The translations under genes were made by a program, and so were the position numbers. From the NCBI GenBank assembly GCA_017405805.1, contig JAFQZU010000030.1, forward strand, positions 1 to 40,286: a stretch of 40,286 bases of DNA, written 5' to 3'. This stretch comes from Lachnospiraceae bacterium. Lineage in GTDB: Bacteria; Bacillota; Clostridia; Lachnospirales; Lachnospiraceae. The stretch's first letter is position 1; every line of letters begins with the position of its first letter. Positions 8,251 to 15,611 of this stretch are shown here, in pieces. The notes below the pieces were generated by a model that was not told where the DNA came from, ran no database searches, and was given only the letters and a program-made list of their open reading frames with translations.

Positions 8251-9834
8251 ATGATCAGCTGGAAAAATCTGGATGAACTGGATGCATTTAAGAAGCTTTC
8301 CGCCATGAAAGGGCATGTTTGCCTGAAAGAGGTCATGGCGGGAGAGGGCGGCGCAGGCCGCGTTGCCAGGTACAATGTCCCGATGGGCGGAGGACTTTCT
8401 TTTAATTTCGCTTCCAGGGAAGTGGATGATGATCTTCTGGCAGTTCTTGCGGAACTGGCCAAGGAGGCACAGCTTACAGACAAGTATGCCGCGCTTTATA
8501 ACGGCGAGGTGGTCAATACCGGCGAGAAACGGCTCGTCCTGCATCAGCTCTGCCGCGGGCAGCTCGGAGACGATGTGATCGCGGACGGCGTCAACAAGCG
8601 CGAATTCTATACAGCCCAGCAGAAAAAGGCGGCTGACTTCGCAAAAGCCGTGCACGCGGGCGAGATCACCAACGCTGCCGGCGAGAAGTTCACGACAGTC
8701 GTACAGATCGGCATCGGCGGAAGTGACCTCGGTCCCCGCGCGGTCTATATCGCCCTGGAAAACTGGGCCAGGCAGACCGGAAATCTCCGGATGGAAGCTC
8801 GCTTTATCAGCAACGTCGATCCGGACGATGCCGCCGCTGTCCTCAAGTCGGTGGACATCCCGCATACCCTCTTCATCGTGGTCTCCAAGTCCGGCACGAC
8901 GCTGGAGACGCTGACCAACGAGACATTTGTGCGCAATGCCCTTAAGGAAGCTGGCGTAGATCCGTCAAAGCATATGCTCGCCGTTACCAGTGAGACCTCC
9001 CCGCTCGCATCGAGCACGGACTACCTTGCCGCCTTCTTTATGGACGACTATATCGGCGGACGGTATTCCGCATCCTCCTGTGTCGGCGGCGCAGTTCTGT
9101 CGCTGGCCTTCGGACCCGAAGTATACGACCGGTTCCTGCAGGGCGCTGCAGAGGCCGACAGAATGGCCAAGAACCCGGATATCCTGCAGAATGCGGCGAT
9201 GCTGGACGCTCTGATCGGCGTATATGAGAGAACAGTCCAGGGCTACGGCAGTACGGCGGTCCTTCCTTACTCCCAGGCGCTGAGCCGGTTCCCCGCTCAC
9301 CTGCAGCAGCTGGACATGGAGTCCAACGGCAAATCGGTAAACCGTTTCGGCGAGCCGATCAGCTACGTTACCGGCCCGATCCTCTTCGGCGAGCCGGGCA
9401 CCAACGGGCAGCACTCCTTCTATCAGCTGCTTCATCAGGGCAAGACGGTCGTTCCCATGCAGTTCGTGGGCTTCAAGAAGAGCCAGTGCGGCATGGATGC
9501 CGTGATCGAAGGCAGCACCAGCCAGCAGAAGCTCTGTGCCAACGTGGTGGCCCAGATCATGGCCTTTGCCTGCGGTAAGGAAGATGAGGACCGCAACAAG
9601 AATTTTGACGGCAATCGCCCCTCCAGCATTATCGTCGGAGAGCAGCTCGATCCCGCGTCCCTCGGCGCGCTGCTGGCTCACTTCGAGAATAAGGTCATGT
9701 TCCAGGGCTTTCTCTGGAACGTGAACAGCTTTGATCAGGAAGGCGTGCAGCTCGGCAAAATCCTGGCTAAGCGCGTACTGGCGCACGACACGGACGGCGC
9801 GCTCAAAGCCTACAGTGATCTGCTGGAGATCTGA
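8251..9834 (+). CDS. pgi: Glucose-6-phosphate isomerase
   Basis: Interconverts glucose 6-phosphate and fructose 6-phosphate. The 527-residue product shows the SIS-fold phosphate-binding motifs QIGIGGSDLGPR (152-163) and SKSGTTLET (212-220), the family signature region GGRYSASSCVGG, and the C-terminal HFENKVMFQGFLWNVNSFDQEGVQLGK. ATG 8251 is chosen because GGAGG (8241-8245) is 5 nt upstream; ATG 8248 and TTG 8233 are too close or before it. It follows two ROK kinase genes, giving a compact phosphorylation-isomerisation module. No terminator is obvious behind it; the tRNA promoter begins about 35 nt later. Confidence 0.95.
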   Translation: MISWKNLDELDAFKKLSAMKGHVCLKEVMAGEGGAGRVARYNVPMGGGLSFNFASREVDDDLLAVLAELAKEAQLTDKYAALYNGEVVNTGEKRLVLHQLCRGQLGDDVIADGVNKREFYTAQQKKAADFAKAVHAGEITNAAGEKFTTVVQIGIGGSDLGPRAVYIALENWARQTGNLRMEARFISNVDPDDAAAVLKSVDIPHTLFIVVSKSGTTLETLTNETFVRNALKEAGVDPSKHMLAVTSETSPLASSTDYLAAFFMDDYIGGRYSASSCVGGAVLSLAFGPEVYDRFLQGAAEADRMAKNPDILQNAAMLDALIGVYERTVQGYGSTAVLPYSQALSRFPAHLQQLDMESNGKSVNRFGEPISYVTGPILFGEPGTNGQHSFYQLLHQGKTVVPMQFVGFKKSQCGMDAVIEGSTSQQKLCANVVAQIMAFACGKEDEDRNKNFDGNRPSSIIVGEQLDPASLGALLAHFENKVMFQGFLWNVNSFDQEGVQLGKILAKRVLAHDTDGALKAYSDLLEI

Positions 9835-9869
9835 GGATCAAATTATTTTGAATTTTTCTAAATTTGCGC

Positions 9870-9898
9870 TTGCATTTTAAAGGCAATCATACTATAAT
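9870..9898 (+). promoter_or_regulatory. Promoter of the tRNA-Pro gene
   Basis: TTGCAT (9870-9875), 17-nt spacer, perfect TATAAT (9893-9898). It lies about 40 nt before the mature tRNA start. Confidence 0.75.
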
Positions 9899-9937
9899 AG
9901 CATTTGCCTGTTGAAAAGCAGGTTCTGCAAAGCAGAT

Positions 9938-10011
9938 CGGGGTGTAGCGCAGCTGGCTAGCGCACTTCGTTAGGGACGAAGGGGTCGTGGGTTCGAATCC
10001 CGTCACTCCGA
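9938..10011 (+). tRNA. tRNA-Pro with anticodon AGG
   Basis: A complete cloverleaf can be drawn. The acceptor stem pairs CGGGGTG (9938-9944) with CACTCCG (10004-10010), discriminator A at 10011. The D stem is GCGC/GCGC (9947-9950 with 9960-9963). The anticodon stem CTTCG/CGAAG encloses loop TTAGGGA (9970-9976), giving anticodon AGG (9972-9974) followed by G37, as expected for proline. The T arm has loop TTCGAAT (9992-9998). CCA is not encoded (TCA follows). C1-G72, A73 and G35-G36 fit proline identity. A34 would need deamination to inosine by a TadA-type enzyme. Confidence 0.93.
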
Positions 10012-10013
10012 TC

Positions 10014-10052
10014 AAAAAAAGACCGCAAACTTCGCGTTTGCGGTCTTTTTTT
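10014..10052. terminator. Strong bidirectional terminator
   Basis: GACCGCAAAC (10021-10030) pairs perfectly with GTTTGCGGTC (10036-10045) around a 5-nt loop. It is flanked by seven A on the left and seven T on the right, so it can stop both the tRNA transcript (plus) and the convergent membrane-protein gene (minus). Confidence 0.9.
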
Positions 10053-10089
10053 GTTGCGCGCCCATGTCGGGCGCGCATCGATCTGTCTC

Positions 10090-10908
10090 TTATTCCGCCG
10101 GCTTGTTTTCTTCCTGTCCGAATACGAGTTCCGGCTGGGCGGGCTGGGCCGGCGCCCCTGTCTCTGCAGCCGCGGGAGCGGCTTCGGGCTGTGAAGGTTC
10201 CGCAGTCACGGGAGCTGCCTCGTGCTGCACAGGTTCTGCAGTCACGGGAGCTGCTTCCGGATACGCGGGTTCAGAAGCCGCGGGAACTGCTTCGGGCTGT
10301 ACAGGTTCTGCAGTCACGGCAGCTGTCTCCGCCTTCGCCTTTTCCTTCTTCTCACGTCTGCCTGCGAGCAGGATGCAGATCCACGTAATGATCAGGCTGA
10401 GCAGGCTCGACATGCCGCTTATGAGCAGGACCCAGCTGGAGAAACCGGGAACGGCCTGCGTGACCAGGGTGATGTCCGCCAGTACGCAGAAGGCGCCGAA
10501 CAGACAGGCGATCGTGAGCAGCAGATTGATCACCCAGACGGCGTAGTTGAGGACTTTGACCTGCACGGTTGACTGCAGGATCAATACGCCGAGCAGGAGG
10601 GAGAACAGGCCGGTATACATCTCAAAACTGTTCGTGAGGGCTGTCATTCTCATAAAACCAATGCAGCCGAGCAGGATCAGCAGTGCGCCGAGCGCAAACC
10701 CGTAGCGGTCGATCCGCTTATAGTCCTTCGTGACGAAGTAGGAGACGATCGCAGCGACGCCGATGGCGACAAGACCGCCGCAAAGGATCTGGCACAGGAA
10801 CCCGACCGCCACATCTTTATTAAACAGCAGCAGATAGGCGATCACGATGGCGACGGCCGAAAAGAGAACCTGCGATACAACATTGCTTTTACTGGTTGAA
10901 TTCTTCAC
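10090..10908 (-). CDS. Six-helix membrane protein with repeat-rich cytoplasmic tail
   Basis: A 272-residue protein with about six hydrophobic helices in the first 190 residues, grouped as short helix pairs in a way that recalls the DUF308/HdeD-like fold, although that assignment is tentative. After the last helix comes a basic stretch (RREKKEKAKAE), then a Pro/Ala/Glu-rich tail made of roughly 12-residue repeats of the PVTAEPVQxEAA type, ending in ELVFGQEENKPAE. The positive-inside rule puts the tail in the cytoplasm. GTG at 10908 is preferred because AGGAGG stands 10 nt upstream; an ATG at 10947 lies before that site. Function is unknown. It is alone on the minus strand and shares the terminator at 10014-10052 with the tRNA gene. 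Confidence 0.75.
   Translation of the reverse strand: MKNSTSKSNVVSQVLFSAVAIVIAYLLLFNKDVAVGFLCQILCGGLVAIGVAAIVSYFVTKDYKRIDRYGFALGALLILLGCIGFMRMTALTNSFEMYTGLFSLLLGVLILQSTVQVKVLNYAVWVINLLLTIACLFGAFCVLADITLVTQAVPGFSSWVLLISGMSSLLSLIITWICILLAGRREKKEKAKAETAAVTAEPVQPEAVPAASEPAYPEAAPVTAEPVQHEAAPVTAEPSQPEAAPAAAETGAPAQPAQPELVFGQEENKPAE
10162..10327. repeat. Imperfect 36-bp tandem repeat inside the membrane-protein gene
   Basis: About four and a half copies of a 36-bp unit (core GCAGTCACGGGAGCTGC on the plus strand) encode the 12-residue Pro/Ala/Glu repeats of the protein at 10090-10908. The unit length is a multiple of three, so copy-number change would keep the frame. Confidence 0.75.
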
Positions 10909-11047
10909 AGTAAGGAATCCTCCTAAATCATTATATTTCCTGATCATTTATATCAGGCAGTTATAGTTTACCATAAATTTTGGCGGAAATACAAAAATCA
11001 GCGGAAAAACAGGCACAACATAACTGGCCTGCTTAAAAAAGTAAATA

Positions 11048-11077
11048 TTGGCACTTTTGAAAAGTCCAAATTATACT
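11048..11077 (+). promoter_or_regulatory. Predicted promoter of the ECF S-component gene
   Basis: TTGGCA (11048-11053), 18-nt spacer, TATACT (11072-11077). The remaining leader of about 45 nt is too short for a vitamin riboswitch. Confidence 0.5.
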
Positions 11078-11129
11078 ATACTGTGGATATCCAATGAAGG
11101 AAAAACTGATCAATAAAGGAGATGCGATC

Positions 11130-11729
11130 ATGAATGCGACGGTACAGGAAGCAAGAAATGAGGCGGTGACAAAGCTCGTCTTTGCCGGTGTTTTTGCGGC
11201 GCTTACATATGTTGTCTTTACTTTTCTGGCAATCCCCATCCCCACGCCGGGAGGCGGAAAGGTGTCCGTCCATCTGGGCAACGCGTTCTGCGTGCTGGGC
11301 GCCCTGCTGCTGGGAAGTACTTACGGCGGGCTGGGGGGCGCGATCGGACTGACGATCGCGGATCTGATCGACCCCGTCTATGTCGTTGAGGCGCCGATCA
11401 CCTTCGTCATCAAGTTCGCGATGGGGATCCTCGTCGGTGTGATCGCTCATAAGGTATTTCATATTACGGAGGAGACAGATCACAAAAAGCTACTGCGCAG
11501 CGTCATCATTGCGACGCTGGCAGGCCTCCTGTTCAATGTGATCGCGGATCCTGCCCTCCGCTATTTCTATAAGATCCTGGTCATAGGAAAGCCGGCGGCA
11601 GAGGTGTCCTTTGCAATCAATCTGGGCGTGACGGTCATCAATTCCGTCGTCTCCACTATTGTGACGGTAGTGCTCTATATGGCGCTCAGGCCGCCCCTTA
11701 GAAAGATGGGCCTCTTCTTCAAACTGTAA
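11130..11729 (+). CDS. ECF transporter S component (substrate-binding membrane subunit)
   Basis: A 199-residue membrane protein with about five or six helices that captures a vitamin or other micronutrient and delivers it to a shared energy-coupling module (EcfA-EcfA'-EcfT). The pattern AALTYVVFTFLAIPIPTPGGG...VHLGNAFCVLGALLLGSTYGGLGGAIGLTIADLID resembles the PF07155-type S components, which bind riboflavin or other small molecules. The N-terminus contains an Ala-rich helix (KLVFAGVFAAL) like that used by S components to dock on EcfT. ATG 11130 has AAAGGAG 8 nt upstream. No EcfA or EcfT genes are nearby, so it is a stand-alone (group II) S unit. Its substrate cannot be read from sequence. Confidence 0.8.
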   Translation: MNATVQEARNEAVTKLVFAGVFAALTYVVFTFLAIPIPTPGGGKVSVHLGNAFCVLGALLLGSTYGGLGGAIGLTIADLIDPVYVVEAPITFVIKFAMGILVGVIAHKVFHITEETDHKKLLRSVIIATLAGLLFNVIADPALRYFYKILVIGKPAAEVSFAINLGVTVINSVVSTIVTVVLYMALRPPLRKMGLFFKL

Positions 11730-11741
11730 ATATTATTTCAA

Positions 11742-11799
11742 GCCGTATATATGCGCCGCAGAGCTTTAGTGGTCACGGCTCAAGGCGCATATATACGGC
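11742..11799. terminator. Long nested inverted repeat between convergent genes
   Basis: Sixteen-base perfect arms GCCGTATATATGCGCC (11742-11757) and its complement (11784-11799) enclose a 26-nt loop that itself holds GAGC/GCTC (11761-11764, 11778-11781). It sits between the stops of the S-component gene and the ferredoxin-thioredoxin gene. It probably acts as a bidirectional terminator, though the T tracts on both sides are weak. Confidence 0.6.
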
Positions 11800-11802
11800 G
11801 CT

Positions 11803-13491
11803 TTACTTAGCTTTTTGATACAGCTCTTCCAACAATTCATAAGTGACCGACCCCGCCTGATTATAAACGATCTCTCCCTTTCGGTTGAGGACGACCGTCT
11901 GCGGCAGCAGCGCGATCGACGCCCCCGACAGATTGAACAGGGTGTCATTGTCGTCGTCAATGGCAAAAGGGATGGAGAGATCTCTTCCCGCAAGGAATTC
12001 CGGGACATCCTCCGTCACGAGCGAAGCGTGGACCGCAAGTATTTCCACATCACCCGCATGTTCTGCATATAGCCGGTCAAAGAGAGGAAGCTCCTGTACG
12101 CAGGGCCCGCAATAGGTCGCCCACATATTGATGATGGTGACCTTGCCTCTTGTATCGGCAAGATGGAATAGAGATCCGTCCAGGCAGGTTATGGTGAAGT
12201 CCTGCATCTGTTCTCCGATCGCCGTGCCCACGGGCGCAGTGCTGATAAACTGCACACTCCCGCCGCTCTCCGGGCCGGCGGCAGGCTCGGAAGGGGCGTC
12301 TCCGCCCTCATTCTCTGCAGCTGATGCACTCTCGTGATCCGCCTCTGTGGCTTCCGCAGGCGTATCGGCCGTCTGCACGGTCTCCGCGGTCTGCGCAGTC
12401 TCTGCAGTATCTCCGGTCCCGGCTGTCTCCGCGGCAGGGGCGGAGTCCGGTTTCTGGGAAGGTGCCGTCCTGCGTACGGAGGGATCCAGCAGGTTGAACC
12501 AGAGCAGGGCGAAGCACAGGACTGCCAGCGCGGCGCCCCATGCGACCTTCTCCCTGTTTTTGCGCTTCGCCGCCAGAGCAGGCGTGTCACCCGCACAGCC
12601 TTTGGCCGGTGCCTTGAGCGTATATGCGCCTGCACCCAGTGACAGGGCACCCTGCGGGCAGACATCCATGCATGCCGAGCAGTTTATGCACTCACGGTCG
12701 CCGACATGGCGGACGTCCATCTGGCAGCTGCGAACGCACGAGCCGCATCCGTTGCAGCGCTGCTCATCTACTTTGACGCCGACCAGACAGAATTTGTTGA
12801 ACAGGCCGTAGATCGCGCCCAGGGGGCACAGGAAGCGGCAGAAGGACCGGTAGCAGAAGATGCAGGCCAGTCCGATGACCAGCATGATCACGAATTTGCG
12901 CGTGAAGAGAATGCCCAGCATGGAGAAGAGGCTTGCGTTTTTCGGATTGGATAGGAGGCCGAGGGCGCCCTCAAAGGTGCCGGCAGGGCAGATGTATTTG
13001 CAGAAGCCGGGCACGGCCATGCCGTGCTTGATGCCGTACCAGAACGGAATGGCCCCCGCAAAAACAACGAGGATCACATATTTCAGACAGGAGAGAGCCC
13101 GCGTGACGCGGCTCTTTTTCAGTTTGGGGGTCGGGACCTTGTGAAGGAGCTCCTGGATCAGGCCGAGGGGACAGAGCCAGCCGCAGATGGTGCGTCCCAG
13201 GAGCAGGCCGTAGAGCATGATAATGCCCAGGACATACCAGCCGATGCGGTGTCCCGAGGAGGCCAGTGCGTTCTGTATGGATCCAAGAGGGCAGGCGCCC
13301 ACGGCGCCGGGGCATGAGTAGCAGTTGAAGCCGGGGACACAGACGGCTTTCGATTTTCCCATAAAGATCTCACCCTTTACAAAGCCCCGCAGATGAGCGT
13401 TGTAGAGGATGGCGCTGTAAAGCTGGATGAGCTTCCGTTTAAAGGAGGGAAGGCAGTGCTCCTGTTTACTCGTATTATCCAAGGCCAACAC
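11803..13491 (-). CDS. Membrane 4Fe-4S ferredoxin-type protein fused to an extracytoplasmic thioredoxin domain
   Basis: A 562-residue fusion. Residues 15-240 resemble NapH/NosR-type polytopic proteins with several helices and repeated CxxxCP motifs (CGWLCP 103-108, CKYICP 164-169, CRFLCP 218-223) plus CYSCPGAVGACP (57-68). Residues 246-278 hold two 4Fe-4S motifs (CNGCGSCVRSC, CINCSACMDVC). A further helix (about 317-335) leads to an Ala/Thr/Glu-rich linker (340-412), then a TlpA/redoxin domain with WATYCGPC (Cys461, Cys464) and cis-Pro530. The layout suggests electrons pass across the membrane to a thiol-disulfide domain outside. The start is uncertain: GTG 13491 overlaps the upstream gene, and TTG 13482 is better spaced from GGAG. 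Likely translationally coupled to the preceding CXXC protein. Confidence 0.88.
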   Translation of the reverse strand: MLALDNTSKQEHCLPSFKRKLIQLYSAILYNAHLRGFVKGEIFMGKSKAVCVPGFNCYSCPGAVGACPLGSIQNALASSGHRIGWYVLGIIMLYGLLLGRTICGWLCPLGLIQELLHKVPTPKLKKSRVTRALSCLKYVILVVFAGAIPFWYGIKHGMAVPGFCKYICPAGTFEGALGLLSNPKNASLFSMLGILFTRKFVIMLVIGLACIFCYRSFCRFLCPLGAIYGLFNKFCLVGVKVDEQRCNGCGSCVRSCQMDVRHVGDRECINCSACMDVCPQGALSLGAGAYTLKAPAKGCAGDTPALAAKRKNREKVAWGAALAVLCFALLWFNLLDPSVRRTAPSQKPDSAPAAETAGTGDTAETAQTAETVQTADTPAEATEADHESASAAENEGGDAPSEPAAGPESGGSVQFISTAPVGTAIGEQMQDFTITCLDGSLFHLADTRGKVTIINMWATYCGPCVQELPLFDRLYAEHAGDVEILAVHASLVTEDVPEFLAGRDLSIPFAIDDDNDTLFNLSGASIALLPQTVVLNRKGEIVYNQAGSVTYELLEELYQKAK

Positions 13492-14284
13492 ACTCCGTAC
13501 AGATTTTGACGGCTTTGATGAGGACGTCCGTCATGCTGCCGTTACAGATTCCCAGAACAATCAATATGACCGACGCTGCCAGCAGGATACGCCGGATGAG
13601 GGCGCTGCGTTCTGCAGTTCCCGCCGCGGTGTGGTTGAGAAGGGAAACTGCGGGCGAGGGATCGGGCGTATCGCCCGGCGCGGCGCTTCCCGCCTGCTTC
13701 AGACATGCTGCCGCCGCTTTCATCTCTCGCTCCATGCTCTTTTCCTGCAGGATTCCGGCGATGGAGAGGGCAGCCAGTCCGACAGCGGTCCATGGGACCA
13801 CAAAGAGGACAAGGGAGAGGATGACCTGGTCCAGCCCCTCGACATCCGCCCGGTCGAAGTGTCCCGCGTTGGTTATGTAGAGCAGGATCGGGATCATGCA
13901 GGCCGCAAAAACAGCCTGCCCGCTGACCTGCAGCTTCTTCTGCAGGTCCCGCTCCTTTTTCATTTCATCGGAGGGGGCCTTGATCTTTGCGCACATGAGA
14001 TTCCGGGCCAGTTCGGCGTCCTGTACCGGCTTCCCAATCGTCTCGTCTGAGATCCCTTTGATCCACCCGATGACAGTCATAATGACCGAAACCGCAAAAA
14101 GCGGGAGGATCGGGACAAGCCGGGCGGCCGCCTTCTCCCTCGTGTAGATCCATGCGGCGGGATGGCCCGCGGCCTTGTAGGCACTGCCCTCCCGAAAGAT
14201 CATGACTGCCGCCGCTGCGAGCAGGATGGCCGTCAGAATGCACAGGGCCGATTGTAGGATGAGAAAGGCTTTCTGTCGTGTCAT
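13475..14284 (-). CDS. Membrane protein ending in a CD1871A-type CXXC tail
   Basis: A 269-residue protein. The last 40 residues (ILLAASVILIVLGICNGSMTDVL... ending KICTECVGLG, Cys262 and Cys265) match the CD1871A family of CXXC mini-proteins, which are normally free-standing peptides of about 40-50 residues. Here that unit is joined to a longer N-terminal part with about four other helices (roughly 7-30, 60-80, 125-150, 155-180) and charged loops that I do not recognise. ATG 14284 has AGGAG 7 nt upstream. The 3' end overlaps the start of the ferredoxin-thioredoxin fusion gene by 17 nt, strongly suggesting one operon and a shared thiol-redox role. Confidence 0.72.
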   Translation of the reverse strand: MTRQKAFLILQSALCILTAILLAAAAVMIFREGSAYKAAGHPAAWIYTREKAAARLVPILPLFAVSVIMTVIGWIKGISDETIGKPVQDAELARNLMCAKIKAPSDEMKKERDLQKKLQVSGQAVFAACMIPILLYITNAGHFDRADVEGLDQVILSLVLFVVPWTAVGLAALSIAGILQEKSMEREMKAAAACLKQAGSAAPGDTPDPSPAVSLLNHTAAGTAERSALIRRILLAASVILIVLGICNGSMTDVLIKAVKICTECVGLG

Positions 14285-14395
14285 GGGTATGCTCCTGCAG
14301 AAACTATACAAATTTACTATATTAATGGTAGCATTTTATGTAAAAAGTGTAAACTTTGATATATAATAGGGATATAGCACGGAAGGAAAAAAACT

Positions 14396-14875
14396 ATGCA
14401 GCCTTTGTATACAGCCGAGACAGACCTGAGCCCGGAGGACTATAAAAGATACGCGCGCAGGATGCAAAAGCTCCCTGTCCTGCACATCGCCGTCATTGTC
14501 ATTGCGCTCATATGGATCCTGGTCTCCGGCGCCGTGAATCTCGGCACCGGCAGAACGGCGCTCGGCATCTTCATGCTGGCCGTCGTCGCGGTGTGCCCGG
14601 TCCTGTACCTGATCGGCATCAAAAGACAGGTAGAGCGCGGTTATGAAGGGATCTGCAAGGCGGGCGGGAACCGCTTCCGGATCAGTTTCTACGAGGATCA
14701 TCTGGAGACGGAAAACGCGTCCAACCATGGCAGCTATAAGTATGCGGAGCTCTGCGCCGTGATCGATACGGAGGATGACGTCTATCTGGAGGTAAAGCCG
14801 GGGAGCTGCGTGATCGTGCAGAAAAAGAACTGTTCGCCGGAGCTGCTCGAATTTCTCCGCGGTCTGAAAAAATAA
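14396..14875 (+). CDS. Two-helix membrane protein, YcxB-like
   Basis: A 159-residue protein with two adjacent helices (about 28-48 and 55-76) and a C-terminal cytoplasmic domain. The pattern FRISFYEDHLETEN...YKYAELCAVIDTEDDVYLEVKPGSCVIVQKK resembles the YcxB-like domain (PF14317), a small beta-rich domain of unknown function common in Firmicutes membrane proteins. ATG 14396 follows GGAAGG. It stands alone between the divergent redox operon and the SH3-peptide genes, and has no evident link to either. A TATAAT-like box at 14362-14367 may belong to its promoter, but no good -35 is visible. Confidence 0.65.
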   Translation: MQPLYTAETDLSPEDYKRYARRMQKLPVLHIAVIVIALIWILVSGAVNLGTGRTALGIFMLAVVAVCPVLYLIGIKRQVERGYEGICKAGGNRFRISFYEDHLETENASNHGSYKYAELCAVIDTEDDVYLEVKPGSCVIVQKKNCSPELLEFLRGLKK

Positions 14876-14894
14876 AATATTTTGTCTTTTGCCG

Positions 14895-14924
14895 TGGATA
14901 TGGGCAGGCGTTCCCGTATATAAT
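14895..14924 (+). promoter_or_regulatory. Tentative promoter of the double-glycine SH3 peptide gene
   Basis: TGGATA (14895-14900), 18-nt spacer, TATAAT (14919-14924). The -10 is perfect but the -35 is only a partial match. No ECF-type GGAAC/CGT pair was recognised, so control by the neighbouring sigma factor is not shown. Confidence 0.35.
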
Positions 14925-15016
14925 AATGTAAGCAAGGCAGAGAGCGAAAGAAATGGCGCCCACTGCCTGTATTGTAAAAAGAATGATTAACCAGTTTTAC
15001 CAAGGAGGACATGAGC

Positions 15017-15304
15017 ATGTCAGAAGAATTCAAAAAGGTTGACGAGCAGGAACTGGCAGAAGTAGCTGGTGGTGTAAATGGCAATCAGGGCTCTTATTAC
15101 GGCCCCTGGAAGACAGTCAGAAATCTGAAGAAGGGCTGGCTGGCACTCAGAACCGCTCCCAGATATGATTACAGCAATGAGATCGGCCATCTCTACAATG
15201 GCGACGATGTCCAGATCCGCGGCAAGGCCAGCGGCGACTACATCTGGGTATGGGCTCCCAAGCTCAACAAGAGCGGCTATGTGAACAGGAATTTCATCGG
15301 ATAA
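15017..15304 (+). CDS. Double-glycine-leader peptide with an SH3-like mature domain
   Basis: A 95-residue precursor. Residues 1-19 form a leader of the class cut by C39 peptidases, ending VDEQELAEVAGG with Gly18-Gly19 at the predicted cleavage site. The 76-residue mature part has no cysteine and from about residue 38 looks like a bacterial SH3 domain: WLALRTAPRYDYSNEIG, then LYNGDDVQIRG, a Trp-Val-Trp strand and a GYVNRNFIG ending. Bacterial SH3 domains often bind peptidoglycan. ATG 15017 is 8 nt after AAGGAGG; ATG 15011 is too close. The C39 ABC transporter and NHLM-type export genes lie just beyond on the other strand, so this is the likely cargo. Whether it is an antimicrobial, a signal or a wall protein is unknown. 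Confidence 0.85.
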   Translation: MSEEFKKVDEQELAEVAGGVNGNQGSYYGPWKTVRNLKKGWLALRTAPRYDYSNEIGHLYNGDDVQIRGKASGDYIWVWAPKLNKSGYVNRNFIG

Positions 15305-15340
15305 TAATGCTGCCGCATTTGCGGAGGAAATGAGGAGCGC

Positions 15341-15565
15341 ATGGAAGACATCGGCAAGTTGCTGAGGGGGGCGGACTTCTCCAAGGAGACAGACCTGAAA
15401 GACCGCCTTGCCGGGCAGCTGTTTGAGGTGCAGCATGCAGGAAAGAGCGTTCCTTTTTCCAGACTCTCCGGAGAACAGCTGCTGCAGGTCACTGCGGCCA
15501 AAGGAATTCCCGAAAGCATGCTGCCGAACGATCTGCTGGATGATAAGAAAGACATCAGGAGATAG
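15341..15565 (+). CDS. Small protein of unknown function, cargo- or regulator-like
   Basis: A 74-residue soluble protein with a good ribosome binding site (GAGGAG) 36 nt after the SH3 peptide gene, so very probably on the same transcript. It begins MEDIGKLLRGADFSKETDLKDRL, a charged helical segment, and contains LSGEQLLQVTAA (42-53). This recalls the LSxxELxxVxGG pattern of exported-peptide leaders but has Ala-Ala instead of Gly-Gly. It has no membrane helix, which argues against a typical bacteriocin immunity protein. It could be a second export substrate, an adaptor, or a partner of the nearby sigma factor. I do not recognise a named family. Confidence 0.7.
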   Translation: MEDIGKLLRGADFSKETDLKDRLAGQLFEVQHAGKSVPFSRLSGEQLLQVTAAKGIPESMLPNDLLDDKKDIRR

Positions 15566-15611
15566 CAGCGGCATACAGAAGGCAGATTGCATCAAAGGTT
15601 AACGACAGAAT

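Noticed and set aside
9938-10011. tRNA of another identity
   Set aside because: Acceptor start CGGGG, A73, G37 and the AGG loop all agree with proline; other foldings lose the anticodon stem.
10162-10327. CRISPR-like array
   Set aside because: The repeats are contiguous, imperfect and in frame within a coding tail, without spacers or cas genes.
13475-14284. Two separate genes, one being a free CD1871A mini-protein
   Set aside because: The frame is continuous with no internal stop, and I saw no ribosome binding site or start codon clearly placed before the CXXC tail, so a fusion is the simpler reading.
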